From Clostridia bacterium (lineage in GTDB: Bacteria; Bacillota; Clostridia; Peptostreptococcales; Anaerovoracaceae): a stretch of 64,000 bases of DNA. The stretch spans positions 1 to 64,000 of the forward strand of contig JAUNMH010000003.1 in the NCBI GenBank assembly GCA_030537495.1, in the 5' to 3' direction. Each line of letters opens with the position of its first letter. Position 1 is the stretch's first letter. Made by a program: the position numbers and the translations under genes. Shown piece by piece: positions 6,515-16,034 of the stretch. The notes beneath the pieces are model-generated. The model saw nothing but the letters and a program-made list of their open reading frames with translations. It was not told where the DNA came from and did no database searches.

Positions 6515-8758
6515 ATGACAGAATTATTAGCTCCAGCTGGAAATATGGAAGCTTTGATAGCGGCAATTGCCAACGGGTGCGATGCTGTATACCTTGGTAT
6601 GCAAAAGTTCGGAGCTCGTGCCTACTCAGAAAACTTTGATATTGAAGCCCTTAAGGAGGCTGTGGATTACGCACACCTTAGGGATGTGAAAATATATGTG
6701 ACCATGAACACTATCGTTTTTGAGAACGAAATGGAAGAAATGAAATCTCAGATTGATGCTCTAAATGAAATAGGGGTAGATGGTGTCATTGTTCAGGACC
6801 TGGCTGTTTTTGACTATATTGTGGAGAATTTCATGGATATGGAGGCCCATTGCTCAACGCAGATGGGAATTGACGACCTGGAGGGCACTCTCTTGCTGAA
6901 GAAAATGGGGGCTAAGAGAGTGGTTCTATCCCGTGAGGTGGAAATAGATAAGGTAAAGAAAATCAGAAAGGAAGCGGGAGTTCCCATTGAAATCTTCGTT
7001 CACGGCGCTCTTTGCGTGTCATATTCTGGAAATTGCCTTATGTCAGGCCTCATAGGTTACAGGAGCGGAAATCGTGGTAGATGCGTAGGTTCTTGCCGAA
7101 AGGAATATGAGCTAATTGACACAAGCGCAGGCGAATCTCTGGGGCGTAGCTATATTCTGTCCACTAAGGACCTGAATACCATTGAGAATATTGACGAACT
7201 TAAGGGAATAGATTCGCTGAAAATTGAGGGACGAATGAAGGAGCCGGCTTATGTTTCTAACGTTGTGGCGCAGTACCGCAAAGCCTTGGATGGTGAGGCG
7301 ACGGCTGAAGATAAGGACAATCTTAAGAAGACTTTCAACCGAACTTTTACCAAAGGTTATCTTTTTAATGAGGACAGGAAAGACATTGCCAATATCGAAA
7401 GACCCAATAACTTCGGTTACGAAATCGGCAGAATTTCCAGGTGTATGGGGAATCGCTACGAAATCACACTCTCAGACAGATTAAATCAAAACGACATTAT
7501 AAGAATTGCCCACGGTAGCGAGGATGTGAACCTGTCAGTGGTTCGTCTTTACGACGACAAGGACAATTTGATTAACAAAGCCGACAAAGTCTGCTACATC
7601 AAGATTAAAGAAAAATTGTCTCGTGGCGACAAGGTCTACAAGACAAAGGATTACAACTATTATAAGAAACTGGACACCATGGCAGATGGGGAGTTCAGAC
7701 GTTTCGACTTGAACCTTAACATTTATGCCTACCCCGGATCAAAACTAGTAGTGGATGCTGCAGGCTTAGGCGTAAATTATCTATATGAAAGCGAAGATGT
7801 TCTTGGCGAGGCAATAAATAATCCGACTTCTAAGGAGCAGGTGGAAAAGCAGTTCGGAAGACTTAATGATACTGTGTTCCAGCTGGGAAGAGTTGAGTTT
7901 GAGGAATGCAATGCATTCATTCCAGCAAGCCTAATGAACAATGCCAGAAGGAAAATTGTTAGCAAGCTTTATGAGTTGAAACTTGAAAGCAAGAAGAGAA
8001 GAAGAAAAGCAGCCCCTGAAAGGGAAGCTGTTAGTTTTGACAGGAAATCACCTTATATAACTGCATGTGTAAGAACACAGGAACAGTACGATGCTTGTGT
8101 GGACAGCGGCATTAAGGAAATTTACTTTGAGAACGTGGTGCGCAGAAATGCAGTGAAGTATGGGGAAAGAGCTGGCGAGCTGCTCATTGGCGGTTATGGC
8201 GGAGTCTACAAATACGCAGGCACAAACCCTTTTGTTACGGATTATTCTATGAATGTGGTCAATTCTGAGAGTTGCTACAAACTGCATAGCTTAGGGGCTA
8301 AGCGCGTGACACTGTCTTATGAGATTAATAAGAGACAGCTGGCAGATCTGAGAGATGCATATTTAGAGGCTAACGGCGGATATCCTGCTCTAGAAATGAT
8401 TGTTTATGGAAAGGCGCCTCTGTTATTTACCAAATACTGCCCGCTGAAGACTATGAATCAATGCGGAAAGTGCAAGAATCATAGTTACGAGATTCGTGAT
8501 GAGCATGGATCATTTCCGGTAATTCCAAATGGTGATTGCACCACAACTATTTTAAATGGTAAAACCTTAAATTTACTAGATGAGATGCCAGATATTGAAG
8601 GAGTTGAGGCCTTCCGTCTAAACTTTACCATAGAGACGCCTGAAGAGGTAAAAGCTGTGGCTGATGCCACTCAGAAGAAACTGGCAGGGCAGCTAAACGA
8701 GTCTCTATTCAACCAAGGAACTGACACGAGAGGACATTTTAATAAGGAAATTTTATAG
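6515..8758 (+). CDS. Peptidase U32 family protein (RlhA-like, long form)
   Basis: The 747-residue protein opens with MTELLAPAGNMEALIAAI, the start of the U32 TIM-barrel domain, and carries the U32 signature with conserved Cys (SGNCLMSGLIGYRSGNRG, then CVGSC). A C-terminal U32/DUF3656-type extension has a second Cys cluster (YCPLKTMNQCGKC). Members include E. coli RlhA, involved in 23S rRNA C2501 hydroxylation, and TrhP/YegQ for tRNA hydroxylation. These Cys clusters are thought to hold Fe-S or substrate. RNA hydroxylation is therefore more likely than proteolysis, but the exact substrate is not determined. The ATG is preceded by AAGGAG. The D,D-carboxypeptidase gene follows 17 bases downstream. 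Confidence 0.85.
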   Translation: MTELLAPAGNMEALIAAIANGCDAVYLGMQKFGARAYSENFDIEALKEAVDYAHLRDVKIYVTMNTIVFENEMEEMKSQIDALNEIGVDGVIVQDLAVFDYIVENFMDMEAHCSTQMGIDDLEGTLLLKKMGAKRVVLSREVEIDKVKKIRKEAGVPIEIFVHGALCVSYSGNCLMSGLIGYRSGNRGRCVGSCRKEYELIDTSAGESLGRSYILSTKDLNTIENIDELKGIDSLKIEGRMKEPAYVSNVVAQYRKALDGEATAEDKDNLKKTFNRTFTKGYLFNEDRKDIANIERPNNFGYEIGRISRCMGNRYEITLSDRLNQNDIIRIAHGSEDVNLSVVRLYDDKDNLINKADKVCYIKIKEKLSRGDKVYKTKDYNYYKKLDTMADGEFRRFDLNLNIYAYPGSKLVVDAAGLGVNYLYESEDVLGEAINNPTSKEQVEKQFGRLNDTVFQLGRVEFEECNAFIPASLMNNARRKIVSKLYELKLESKKRRRKAAPEREAVSFDRKSPYITACVRTQEQYDACVDSGIKEIYFENVVRRNAVKYGERAGELLIGGYGGVYKYAGTNPFVTDYSMNVVNSESCYKLHSLGAKRVTLSYEINKRQLADLRDAYLEANGGYPALEMIVYGKAPLLFTKYCPLKTMNQCGKCKNHSYEIRDEHGSFPVIPNGDCTTTILNGKTLNLLDEMPDIEGVEAFRLNFTIETPEEVKAVADATQKKLAGQLNESLFNQGTDTRGHFNKEIL

Positions 8759-8775
8759 AAAAGAAGGAATTGTTA

Positions 8776-9945
8776 ATGAGGAAAATTATTCCCATAGTGC
8801 TGGCAGTTATGGTGGTGGCAGTAGGTTTTAATGGTGTCTTTGCGCAGGCCGAAGATAGGGCGGGCCGTGTGAAGACGCAGGAAACTAAAATTGAAAAGGT
8901 CATAACTGTGAGAAATCGCCCGGCTACGGCTAAATTGACTGACACCGTTGAAATTACCGGCGGTGAGGGTCGCACGGTGCGCCTGGAGAGGTGGAACAAG
9001 ACTCAAGAAAGGTGGATTGTGAGAAAAACTTACAATCTTAAGGATACTGAAAAAACGCAGAGAATTAAAATTGAATATCCTGAGAATTGGAGCTCAACGA
9101 CTTATGCAACCTGGAGAATTCACGTGCCAGAGGGAATGAGCGACGATGGAAAGATAAAATATGAGGGCGCTGAAACTAAGGTCCAAACCATTGCGTATAA
9201 CCGTTATAAGGTGCCACTTAAGGCTAGAGCGGCGTGCATCATGGACGAAGAAGGCCACATTTTATATAGTAAAAACTCCACGATGAAGAGGGCTATGGCC
9301 AGTACAACTAAGATGATGACGGCCACTTTGGTCATTGAAAGAGGCATGATGAACAGCAAGGTCACTGTCTCTAAATGGGCAGCTGACACGCCTTGGGGGA
9401 TTTTGTTCCTTAGGGGCGGTGAAGAATTTACCATGAGAGGCATGATGAACGCCATGTTAATTGGATCTAGCAACGAGTCGGCTAATGCCATTGCCCAGAA
9501 AGTTGGTGGCAGCAAGACCAATTTTGTTGCCATGATGAATCGTCGTGCGGCGAGCCTGGGGCTGAAGAATACCCACTATAATAATCCTCACGGCCTTGAC
9601 AGCAATGGGCATTATTCTACGGCTCGCGATGTAACTAAGTTGCTTATGCATGTGTCTAAGTATGAGGATTTTAGAAATATCGCAAGCAAACAGTCATATA
9701 TTTTGCGCGACGTGAACCGCACAGACCGTTGGAAGATCAAAACCACCAACCCCTTGCTGGGCAAGGTAGATGGAGTGCTTTATGGCAAAACTGGTTTTGA
9801 GGACAACGCGGGATATTGCCTGGCAGTAGTCTATAAGCCCGGTCAAAAGAAGTATTATGTTACGACCCTTGGAAACTTTACATACGAGGGTAGAAGTACA
9901 GACCAAAAAAAGCTTTACAGGTATGCAAGACAGATTAAGATTTAA
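8776..9945 (+). CDS. Secreted D-alanyl-D-alanine carboxypeptidase (S11, PBP5-like)
   Basis: A 389-residue penicillin-binding carboxypeptidase that trims the terminal D-Ala from peptidoglycan stem peptides outside the cell. It has a signal peptide (MRKIIPIVLAVMVVAVG, then a cut near FAQA), then a beta-rich segment of about 110 residues not typical of minimal S11 enzymes, then the catalytic domain. The three active-site motifs are present: STTK (Ser about 176), SSN (about 231) and KTG (about 338). No C-terminal amphipathic anchor is obvious; the N-terminal segment may keep it at the surface. ATG 8776 has AAGGA seven bases upstream; a TTG at 8770 is rejected. Confidence 0.9.
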   Translation: MRKIIPIVLAVMVVAVGFNGVFAQAEDRAGRVKTQETKIEKVITVRNRPATAKLTDTVEITGGEGRTVRLERWNKTQERWIVRKTYNLKDTEKTQRIKIEYPENWSSTTYATWRIHVPEGMSDDGKIKYEGAETKVQTIAYNRYKVPLKARAACIMDEEGHILYSKNSTMKRAMASTTKMMTATLVIERGMMNSKVTVSKWAADTPWGILFLRGGEEFTMRGMMNAMLIGSSNESANAIAQKVGGSKTNFVAMMNRRAASLGLKNTHYNNPHGLDSNGHYSTARDVTKLLMHVSKYEDFRNIASKQSYILRDVNRTDRWKIKTTNPLLGKVDGVLYGKTGFEDNAGYCLAVVYKPGQKKYYVTTLGNFTYEGRSTDQKKLYRYARQIKI

Positions 9946-10047
9946 GTATTAGGGCAGGAAGGCTCTTAATTTTCTAAAGTTAGAGGGGGCTTTAACTTAT
10001 AGATTAAAGGAATTTGAAATCTTTTCGTGAAGGACATTCATATGACC

Positions 10048-10076
10048 TTGAAGTTTTATATAAAGTGGCATATAAT
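10048..10076 (+). promoter_or_regulatory. Predicted pckA promoter
   Basis: TTGAAG (10048-10053) and TATAAT (10071-10076) are separated by 17 bases. They lie 55 bases before the pckA start, with GGAGG in between. Confidence 0.6.
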
Positions 10077-10130
10077 CAAAGAGATTGTTGATTAAAATTA
10101 AAGTATCTTAGATACATGGAGGTAACTATT

Positions 10131-11852
10131 ATGTCAACTAAAGCATTTTATAAGTTAGAAGAAATCGGTGCAGGAAAAGTCGGCTTCCCTAAGACTGGTG
10201 AAGCTGTATCAAATACACGTGCTATTATTGAAGCCGCATTTTACGGAAACAATGTAGTAAAGGTAAACACTCTAAAGGAAGCGTACAATCTTGCTAAGAA
10301 TTCACCAGGAACTATCGTAACAGATATGCCTGTTTACAGAGGTGAAGAATTTGGTTTGGATTCTGATGCTAAGGTTCTTTTATTCAATGATGGAGCAGTA
10401 ACAGGACGTTATGCACAGGCTCGTCGTATTAAGGGAGAACCAGGAGTAGACGTTGGTAAGCTGGACAAAGTAGTAATGGACGCTGTTTATAAGACTCGTT
10501 TCAGAAAACTATATCATGCACAGGTATTCGTAGGTCTGGATCCAGAATTCATGGTTAAGGCTCACCTTCTAATTCCAGAAGGAGAAGAAAACCTTCTTTA
10601 CAACTGGATGATTAACTTCCAGTACATGTCAGACGAATACGTTAAGATGTACAAGGCATCCAAGCCTGTTGGAGATGGAAAAGAAGCTGATATCTACATC
10701 TTCTCAGATCCTCAGTGGGCACCTACACCAAGCCCTGACGTTGACTACAGCTGCTTAAGCGATGAAAGAACATTATGCTACTTTGATACTAATCAGAACT
10801 GCGCAGCAATTCTTGGTATGAAGTACTTTGGTGAACATAAGAAGGGAACTCTTACTATGGCATGGGCTATTGCTAACCGTAACGGATATGCAAGCTGCCA
10901 CGGAGGACAGAAGGAATACTCACTTCCAGATGGAAGAAAATACGTTGCTTCTGTATTCGGTCTATCCGGTTCAGGTAAGTCAACTCTTACTCATGCTAAG
11001 CACAACAACAAGTACGGTGACAAGGCTATTACAGTACTTCACGACGACGCATTCATCATTAACTCAGATACATGCTCATCCATCGCACTTGAACCCACAT
11101 ATTTCGACAAGACTGCAGACTATCCTACAGGATGCCCTGATAACAAGTATCTACTTTCTGCACAGAACTGCTCAGCAACTATGGACGAAGAAGGAAAGAT
11201 TCAGCTTGTTACAGAAGATGTCCGTAATGGTAACGGTCGTGCACTTAAATCAAAGCTTTGGTCACCAAACAGAGTGGACAAGATTGAAAGCCCAGTAAAT
11301 GCAATTATCTGGATCATGAAGGACCCTTGCATTCCTCCAGTAGTAAAACTTAAGGGATCAGCTTTAGCGGCAGTAATGGGAGCTACTCTTGCTACTAAGA
11401 CTTCAACTGCAGAACGTGTAAAGGCTGGAACAGACCTTAACGCTCTACGTATCGTACCTTATGCAAACCCATTCAGAACTTATCCGCTAGTTAACGACTA
11501 CGAAAAGTTCAAGAAGCTAGTTGAAGAAAAGAATGTAGACTGCTACATTGTAAATACAGGAGATTTCATGGGCAAGAAGGTTCAGCCTAAGGATACTCTT
11601 GGAATCTTGGAATCCATCGTAGAAGGAACTGCTAAGTTTGAAAAGTGGGGACCTTTCGAAGATATCGAAATCATGGATTGGGAAGGATTCACTCCTGATT
11701 TAGGAGATGCTGATTACAAGGCTGCTTTAAGAAATGCAATGCAGAACCGTGTAGACGCTGTTGAAGGTTTCGCAACTAAGAAGGACGGATACGACAAGCT
11801 TCCTGATGAAGCATTATCTGCTCTTCAGAAGTTAGTTGACGCACTTGCATAA
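10131..11852 (+). CDS. pckA: Phosphoenolpyruvate carboxykinase (ATP)
   Basis: Interconverts oxaloacetate + ATP and PEP + CO2 + ADP. In fermenters it often runs toward oxaloacetate to conserve ATP. The 573-residue protein has the kinase-type P-loop GLSGSGKSTLTHAK (about 277-290), the following LHDDAF metal-binding element, and the preceding family stretch GMKYFGEHKKGTLTM. It is slightly longer than the roughly 530-540-residue proteobacterial enzyme, as in other clostridial forms. ATG 10131 has GGAGG eight bases upstream; an ATG at 10116 overlaps that site and is rejected. The gene is monocistronic, with its own promoter and a strong terminator. Its even, optimised codon use suggests high expression. 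Confidence 0.93.
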   Translation: MSTKAFYKLEEIGAGKVGFPKTGEAVSNTRAIIEAAFYGNNVVKVNTLKEAYNLAKNSPGTIVTDMPVYRGEEFGLDSDAKVLLFNDGAVTGRYAQARRIKGEPGVDVGKLDKVVMDAVYKTRFRKLYHAQVFVGLDPEFMVKAHLLIPEGEENLLYNWMINFQYMSDEYVKMYKASKPVGDGKEADIYIFSDPQWAPTPSPDVDYSCLSDERTLCYFDTNQNCAAILGMKYFGEHKKGTLTMAWAIANRNGYASCHGGQKEYSLPDGRKYVASVFGLSGSGKSTLTHAKHNNKYGDKAITVLHDDAFIINSDTCSSIALEPTYFDKTADYPTGCPDNKYLLSAQNCSATMDEEGKIQLVTEDVRNGNGRALKSKLWSPNRVDKIESPVNAIIWIMKDPCIPPVVKLKGSALAAVMGATLATKTSTAERVKAGTDLNALRIVPYANPFRTYPLVNDYEKFKKLVEEKNVDCYIVNTGDFMGKKVQPKDTLGILESIVEGTAKFEKWGPFEDIEIMDWEGFTPDLGDADYKAALRNAMQNRVDAVEGFATKKDGYDKLPDEALSALQKLVDALA

Positions 11853-11888
11853 TGACACAACTTCAAATATAATCTAAAAAAACTAAAT

Positions 11889-11946
11889 AAAAAAACTGCC
11901 ACATAGTTGTTCAATTGAACTTACAGTGTGGCAGTCTTAATTTTTT
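11889..11946. terminator. Bidirectional terminator between pckA and the C39-like gene
   Basis: ACTGCCACA (11895-11903) pairs with TGTGGCAGT (11927-11935). An A-run lies before and a T-run after, so it can stop pckA on the plus strand and the convergent gene on the minus strand. Confidence 0.8.
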
Positions 11947-11964
11947 GATAAACGCTTCTAATCT

Positions 11965-12876
11965 CTAAAGTTTCCAGTCCTTTGCTGCTGACCAGTCGCC
12001 ATACACCACGTTAGTGTGTTTGCTTCCCATCCAGTCAGTGTAGGTGAACTTGTTGACACCGCGAATCTTATAATAATAGGTTGTACCAGTAGCAGGCGCT
12101 AAAACAGCCGAAGTAGCCGTGTTGCCCTGGATAGTCTTTGCAATATACGTTTTGTCAGAAGACTTGGTCTTGGAAATCTGATAGCGGTTAGGCCCTTTAA
12201 TAGATTTCCAATTCACCTTGATTTCCCCCTTGCCCGCATTTTCTATGCTGTCGATTTTAGCCTTAGAAGTGAGTCTTACAGAGGATATGTAGAAATATGC
12301 GCTGCAGTATTTTATGCTGAACATTATGGAGCCTGCCCAGGAAGTAATGCCCTCATTGTTGCCGTTGTAGTTGTTGGCAGAATCCGCCACATAAAGATAG
12401 CTTTTCTCCGGATTATAGTTGGTGACCAGGACGCCGTGAGGACCCGCATAAGAAGTGTCAGGCTCGCCACCCCATACAACGATTCCTTCAGGATGCTCCA
12501 AAAGCATGGTTCGAAGAAATTCACACTTCTGAGCTACAGTTCCGCTGAGAGATCCTCTACTAACGGTATACTCAATGCCTCCCTTTGTGTAGGTGAAATT
12601 GCTTTTTACCGTATTCACCCCATCCACAGTAGCCGTTTTGCGCAAGGCGTCATTGCTAATTGAAGCATAGGAATCCGAACCCATGAGCATAGCCATTCGC
12701 TTTATCATGTATGCGTTGGAAGAAAGAAGACAGTCTCCCGAAACGTAATTCTTTATGCTGTACAAAGAGTCATCATCTAGGTTTATCGTCGCGGCCCACG
12801 CCGATGTGGCCGTAGACACCGTTAAGGTTGTGACAGTTATCAAAACCATCAGTGTTTTATAAATACTTTTCCTCAT
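11965..12876 (-). CDS. Secreted C39-like papain-fold protein with C-terminal FnIII domain
   Basis: A 303-residue exported protein. A signal peptide ends near residue 28 (SAWAA). The next roughly 170 residues look like a C39-type cysteine peptidase: Cys in SGDCLLSSNAYMI, His in GPHGVLVTNY and the third residue in VADSANN, in papain-like order. The C-terminal 100 residues form one fibronectin type III-like domain (IKVNWKSIKGPNRYQISK, then TTYYYKIRGVN). This part resembles the FnIII repeats of the L,D-transpeptidase at 52189. Possible roles are cell-wall remodelling or processing of a secreted peptide. No bacteriocin precursor or ABC exporter is adjacent, so it is not a typical leader peptidase. 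The substrate is unknown. Confidence 0.7.
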   Translation of the reverse strand: MRKSIYKTLMVLITVTTLTVSTATSAWAATINLDDDSLYSIKNYVSGDCLLSSNAYMIKRMAMLMGSDSYASISNDALRKTATVDGVNTVKSNFTYTKGGIEYTVSRGSLSGTVAQKCEFLRTMLLEHPEGIVVWGGEPDTSYAGPHGVLVTNYNPEKSYLYVADSANNYNGNNEGITSWAGSIMFSIKYCSAYFYISSVRLTSKAKIDSIENAGKGEIKVNWKSIKGPNRYQISKTKSSDKTYIAKTIQGNTATSAVLAPATGTTYYYKIRGVNKFTYTDWMGSKHTNVVYGDWSAAKDWKL

Positions 12877-13025
12877 AAATTTCCCCTTATGTTTTCATAT
12901 TCCATAATTATAAATCAATAATTAGCTTGTGAAAACTATTTTTGCTAAGGATTTCAAAAAGAAATCATAAAATTTGAGGGTTTGTAAGAATTTTGATAAT
13001 TTTTTGAGCGAAAATGAAATATTTT

Positions 13026-13055
13026 GATTGACTTTGAAAGGGTTGGTGTTATAAT
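13026..13055 (+). promoter_or_regulatory. Promoter of gap, near-duplicate of the fru promoter
   Basis: TTGACT (13028-13033) and TATAAT (13050-13055) are 16 bases apart. GATTGACTTTG, nine variable bases, then GTGTTATAAT occur in identical arrangement at 14309-14338, upstream of the fructose operon. Confidence 0.8.
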
Positions 13056-13108
13056 ACAGGTAAAGAAACAGATAGTGAGTATAATAAATTGTACAGGAGG
13101 CACATATT

Positions 13109-14125
13109 ATGAGCATTAAAATCGCAATCAATGGATTTGGTAGAATCGGTAGACTTTCATTCAGAACAATTATGAATGACCCTGAATTTGAAGTTGTAGC
13201 AATCAATGACTTGACTAAGCCGGAGATGCTTGCTTACTTGCTGAAATATGATAGCGTACAGGGAATGTTAAAAGAAGAGGTAACTAACGATGATTCTTCC
13301 ATTACAGTAGGAGGAAAGAAGATTCCGGTATTTGCTCAGGCAGATCCGATCAATCTTCCTTGGAAAGAATTGGGTGTAGATATTGTGCTTGAATGCACGG
13401 GATTCTTTGCTGGAAAGGATAAGGCAAAAGTTCATTTAGACGCAGGCGCTAAGAAAGTACTTATTTCTGCACCAGCAGGAAATGATCTTCCAACAATTGT
13501 TTACAACGTTAACCATGATAAGCTGACTAAGGATGATAACATCGTTTCAGCTGCAAGCTGTACAACTAACTGCCTAGCACCAATGGCTAAGGCTCTTAAT
13601 GATTACAGAGAAGTTAGAACAGGCTTCATGACTACAATTCACGCATATACAGGAGACCAGATGCTTCTAGATGGACCTCACAGAAAAGGTAATTTCCGTC
13701 GTGCAAGAGCAGCTGCAATTAATATTGTTCCTAACAGTACAGGTGCAGCTAAGGCTATCGGCCTAGTAATTCCAGAACTAGACGGAAAGCTAGTAGGTTC
13801 AGCACAGAGAGTTCCTGTAGCAACAGGTTCAATTACAATTCTTGATGCTGTTGTTGCTGACCTTACAGACTCAACTACTGTAGAAGGCGTAAATGCAGCT
13901 ATGAAGGCAGCCGCTAATGAGACATTCGGATACACTGAGGACCAGATCGTATCAAGTGACGTAATTGGAATGTCCTATGGTTCGTTATTTGATGCAACTC
14001 AGACAGTTGTTGAAAAGTGCGGCACTAACAAGTATGAAGTAAGAGTAGTATCCTGGTATGATAATGAAATGAGCTACACTAACCAGATGATTAGAACTTT
14101 GAAGCACTTGGGAACATTACTATAA
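13109..14125 (+). CDS. gap: Glyceraldehyde-3-phosphate dehydrogenase
   Basis: NAD-dependent glycolytic enzyme converting glyceraldehyde 3-phosphate to 1,3-bisphosphoglycerate. The 338-residue protein has the Rossmann start [12 protein letters not shown], the catalytic Cys in [12 protein letters not shown] (about residue 150) and the closing [19 protein letters not shown] precedes the ATG by nine bases. Unlike the usual clostridial gap-pgk-tpi cluster, it stands alone between a strong promoter and a strong terminator. Its promoter is nearly the same as that of the fructose PTS operon downstream, which hints at shared control of sugar uptake and lower glycolysis. Codon use is strongly biased, as expected for an abundant enzyme. 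Confidence 0.97.
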   Translation: MSIKIAINGFGRIGRLSFRTIMNDPEFEVVAINDLTKPEMLAYLLKYDSVQGMLKEEVTNDDSSITVGGKKIPVFAQADPINLPWKELGVDIVLECTGFFAGKDKAKVHLDAGAKKVLISAPAGNDLPTIVYNVNHDKLTKDDNIVSAASCTTNCLAPMAKALNDYREVRTGFMTTIHAYTGDQMLLDGPHRKGNFRRARAAAINIVPNSTGAAKAIGLVIPELDGKLVGSAQRVPVATGSITILDAVVADLTDSTTVEGVNAAMKAAANETFGYTEDQIVSSDVIGMSYGSLFDATQTVVEKCGTNKYEVRVVSWYDNEMSYTNQMIRTLKHLGTLL

Positions 14126-14196
14126 AAACAAAATATAACTTTATATAAACCAACAATAAGCGAAGGGGATAAGTGCTTAGAGATTAGGGGGGAATG

Positions 14197-14226
14197 ACGG
14201 ATATCTGACGATATCCGTTTTTTCAT
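14197..14226 (+). terminator. Intrinsic terminator after gap
   Basis: ACGGATATC and GATATCCGT form a perfect 9-bp stem with loop TGAC, followed by six T. Confidence 0.9.
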
Positions 14227-14308
14227 GCGCAAAATCAATCAAAGAATGCTGAATATGAGTGAGTTTTGATTGTGGCGTGAAATAATTTGAAAGAATTTGA
14301 AAAAATAT

Positions 14309-14338
14309 GATTGACTTTGCTTGAATGAGTGTTATAAT
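14309..14338 (+). promoter_or_regulatory. Promoter of the fructose PTS operon
   Basis: TTGACT (14311-14316) and TATAAT (14333-14338) are 16 bases apart. The block matches the gap promoter at 21 fixed positions out of 30. TTTGAAAGAATTTGAAAAAA just upstream gives a TTTGAAA direct repeat that could be part of an operator. Confidence 0.8.
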
Positions 14339-14361
14339 AATAACAACAGGAGGACGAAACG

Positions 14362-15108
14362 ATGTTACAGGATGAAAGACATAGCCGAATTTTAGGAAAA
14401 CTAAAAAAGAACGGATCCGTTAAGGTTACGGTGTTGGCCAGAGAACTGAACACTAGCGAGTCTACAATAAGAAGAGATATTAATGAGCTGGACAGCAAGG
14501 GAAGACTTAGAAAGGTCTTCGGCGGAGCTGTTGCAATTAAGGGCGATATTGATTCAATTGAAAGAGACGTAGCTCAGAGAAATCAGATTAATGTAGAGGA
14601 AAAAGAGGAAATTGCCAGATATGCGGCATCCCTAATTTCAGATAGAGATTTCGTTTACATCGATGCAGGAACTACAACAGAGAGAATGATAGATTACTTG
14701 GATAAGAAGAACGTTACCTATGTGACCAACGGAATCACTCACGCAAAGAAATTAATTCAAAAGGGGTTTGGCGTATATATGGTAGGAGGTCTTCTAAGAC
14801 CGTCTACTGAGGCGGCCATAGGTTCAACAGCAATCGATATTATACAGAAATGTAATTTTACCAAATGCTTCATGGGAACTAACGGAGTAGATGTGGAAAG
14901 AGGCTTTACTACACCAGATATTGGGGAAGCTGGAGTAAAGAGCGCAGTTATCAAGCAGTCCTATGAAACATTTGTACTGGCAGACAATTCGAAATTTGGA
15001 ACGATTTCATCTGTAAGTTTTGCTGACATAAATGAGGCGTGCATAATTACAGACATACCTGCAGAAGAAAAATACTGCAAGGCGACAGAAATCAGGGAGG
15101 CGAAGTAA
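14362..15108 (+). CDS. fruR: DeoR-family regulator of the fructose operon
   Basis: A 248-residue DeoR/GlpR-type repressor. Residues 1-57 form the helix-turn-helix (LQDERHSRILGKLKKNGSV, then TSESTIRRDINEL). The C-terminal effector domain has the sugar-phosphate isomerase-like pattern, with YIDAGTTTERMI and the conserved ending DNSKFG. Family members bind phosphorylated sugars; those in this position (FruR) respond to fructose 1-phosphate and repress fruRKA. Its stop and the fruK start overlap by one base (TAATG), so it is co-translated with the operon it should control, giving autoregulation. The function call rests on context and family. Confidence 0.88.
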   Translation: MLQDERHSRILGKLKKNGSVKVTVLARELNTSESTIRRDINELDSKGRLRKVFGGAVAIKGDIDSIERDVAQRNQINVEEKEEIARYAASLISDRDFVYIDAGTTTERMIDYLDKKNVTYVTNGITHAKKLIQKGFGVYMVGGLLRPSTEAAIGSTAIDIIQKCNFTKCFMGTNGVDVERGFTTPDIGEAGVKSAVIKQSYETFVLADNSKFGTISSVSFADINEACIITDIPAEEKYCKATEIREAK

Positions 15109-16034
15109 TGATTTACACGGTAACTTTCAGCCCGGCTATAGATTATGTGGTACTAATGGATGAGCTGAAAATCGGTGTTACTAATCGCACAAAAGCGGAG
15201 TATTACAACTTTGGGGGTAAAGGGATAAATGTCTCTCGTGTGCTTACTGAACTGGGAGTGGATAATACCGCTCTCGGCTTTGTAAGCGGTTTTACCGGAG
15301 AAGCTTTAGAGAAAGGTCTGAAGGAAAAGGGGATTAGAACAGACTTTGTAAAGCTTGATAACGGTATCACAAGAATCAATGTAAAAATTAAAGGGAACCA
15401 GGAAACTGAAATTAATGCTCAGGGACCTTCAATTTCCCAGGATCATATAGAAGAGCTTATAAAGAAGCTGGATCGAATGGGAAAAGGTGATTGCCTGATT
15501 ATTTCCGGAAATGTTCCTAACACTTTACCGGATGATATGTATGAGATTATCTTAAAAAGACTATCAGGGAGAGGAATTGGATTCGTAATAGATGCAACGG
15601 GAGAACTTCTCGTTAACGTTTTGAAATATAAGCCATTTCTTATTAAACCCAACAAGAAAGAGCTTGAGGATATTACAGGCTTACCAATAATCACAGGTGA
15701 AGATTTGCGTAGCAGTGCAGAATACCTTCAGAGGAAGGGTGCAAGAAATGTATTGGTATCTTTGGGTGCGGATGGAGCATATTTGTTAAGTGAGAGCGGA
15801 AAAGAATATAAGGAAGATGCAATACATCTTGAGGTACGTAATACTGTAGGCTCAGGGGATTCAATGGTTGCAGGATTCCTAGCAGGCTATGCTAAAGATC
15901 AAAACCCAGAATATGCACTTAAACTTGGAATTGCTGCAGGATCGGCTACAGCCGCTAGTAGTGGTACAGCGGATAGAGATAAAATTAATGAGTTTTTACA
16001 ACTGATGAGGGGGCAAAAAAATGAAAACCAGTGA
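15108..16034 (+). CDS. fruK: 1-phosphofructokinase
   Basis: PfkB-family kinase converting fructose 1-phosphate to fructose 1,6-bisphosphate, the step after PTS uptake. The 308-residue protein starts MIYTVTFSPAIDYVV, typical of FruK/LacC, with the GGKGINVSRVL sugar-binding region and the C-terminal ATP/catalytic motif NTVGSGDSMVAGFLAGY (catalytic Asp in GSGDS). AGGGAGG lies eight bases before ATG 15108; a longer frame from 15039 overlaps the regulator and is rejected. It overlaps fruR by one base and fruA by 14 bases, indicating translational coupling. Confidence 0.93.
   Translation: MIYTVTFSPAIDYVVLMDELKIGVTNRTKAEYYNFGGKGINVSRVLTELGVDNTALGFVSGFTGEALEKGLKEKGIRTDFVKLDNGITRINVKIKGNQETEINAQGPSISQDHIEELIKKLDRMGKGDCLIISGNVPNTLPDDMYEIILKRLSGRGIGFVIDATGELLVNVLKYKPFLIKPNKKELEDITGLPIITGEDLRSSAEYLQRKGARNVLVSLGADGAYLLSESGKEYKEDAIHLEVRNTVGSGDSMVAGFLAGYAKDQNPEYALKLGIAAGSATAASSGTADRDKINEFLQLMRGQKNENQ

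Noticed and set aside
6515-8758. Collagenase-type protease role for the U32 protein
   Set aside because: Characterised relatives act in RNA hydroxylation, and the conserved Cys clusters fit that better.
10828-11298. 156-residue plus-strand open frame
   Set aside because: It is a shifted frame inside pckA with His/Thr-rich sequence and no site.
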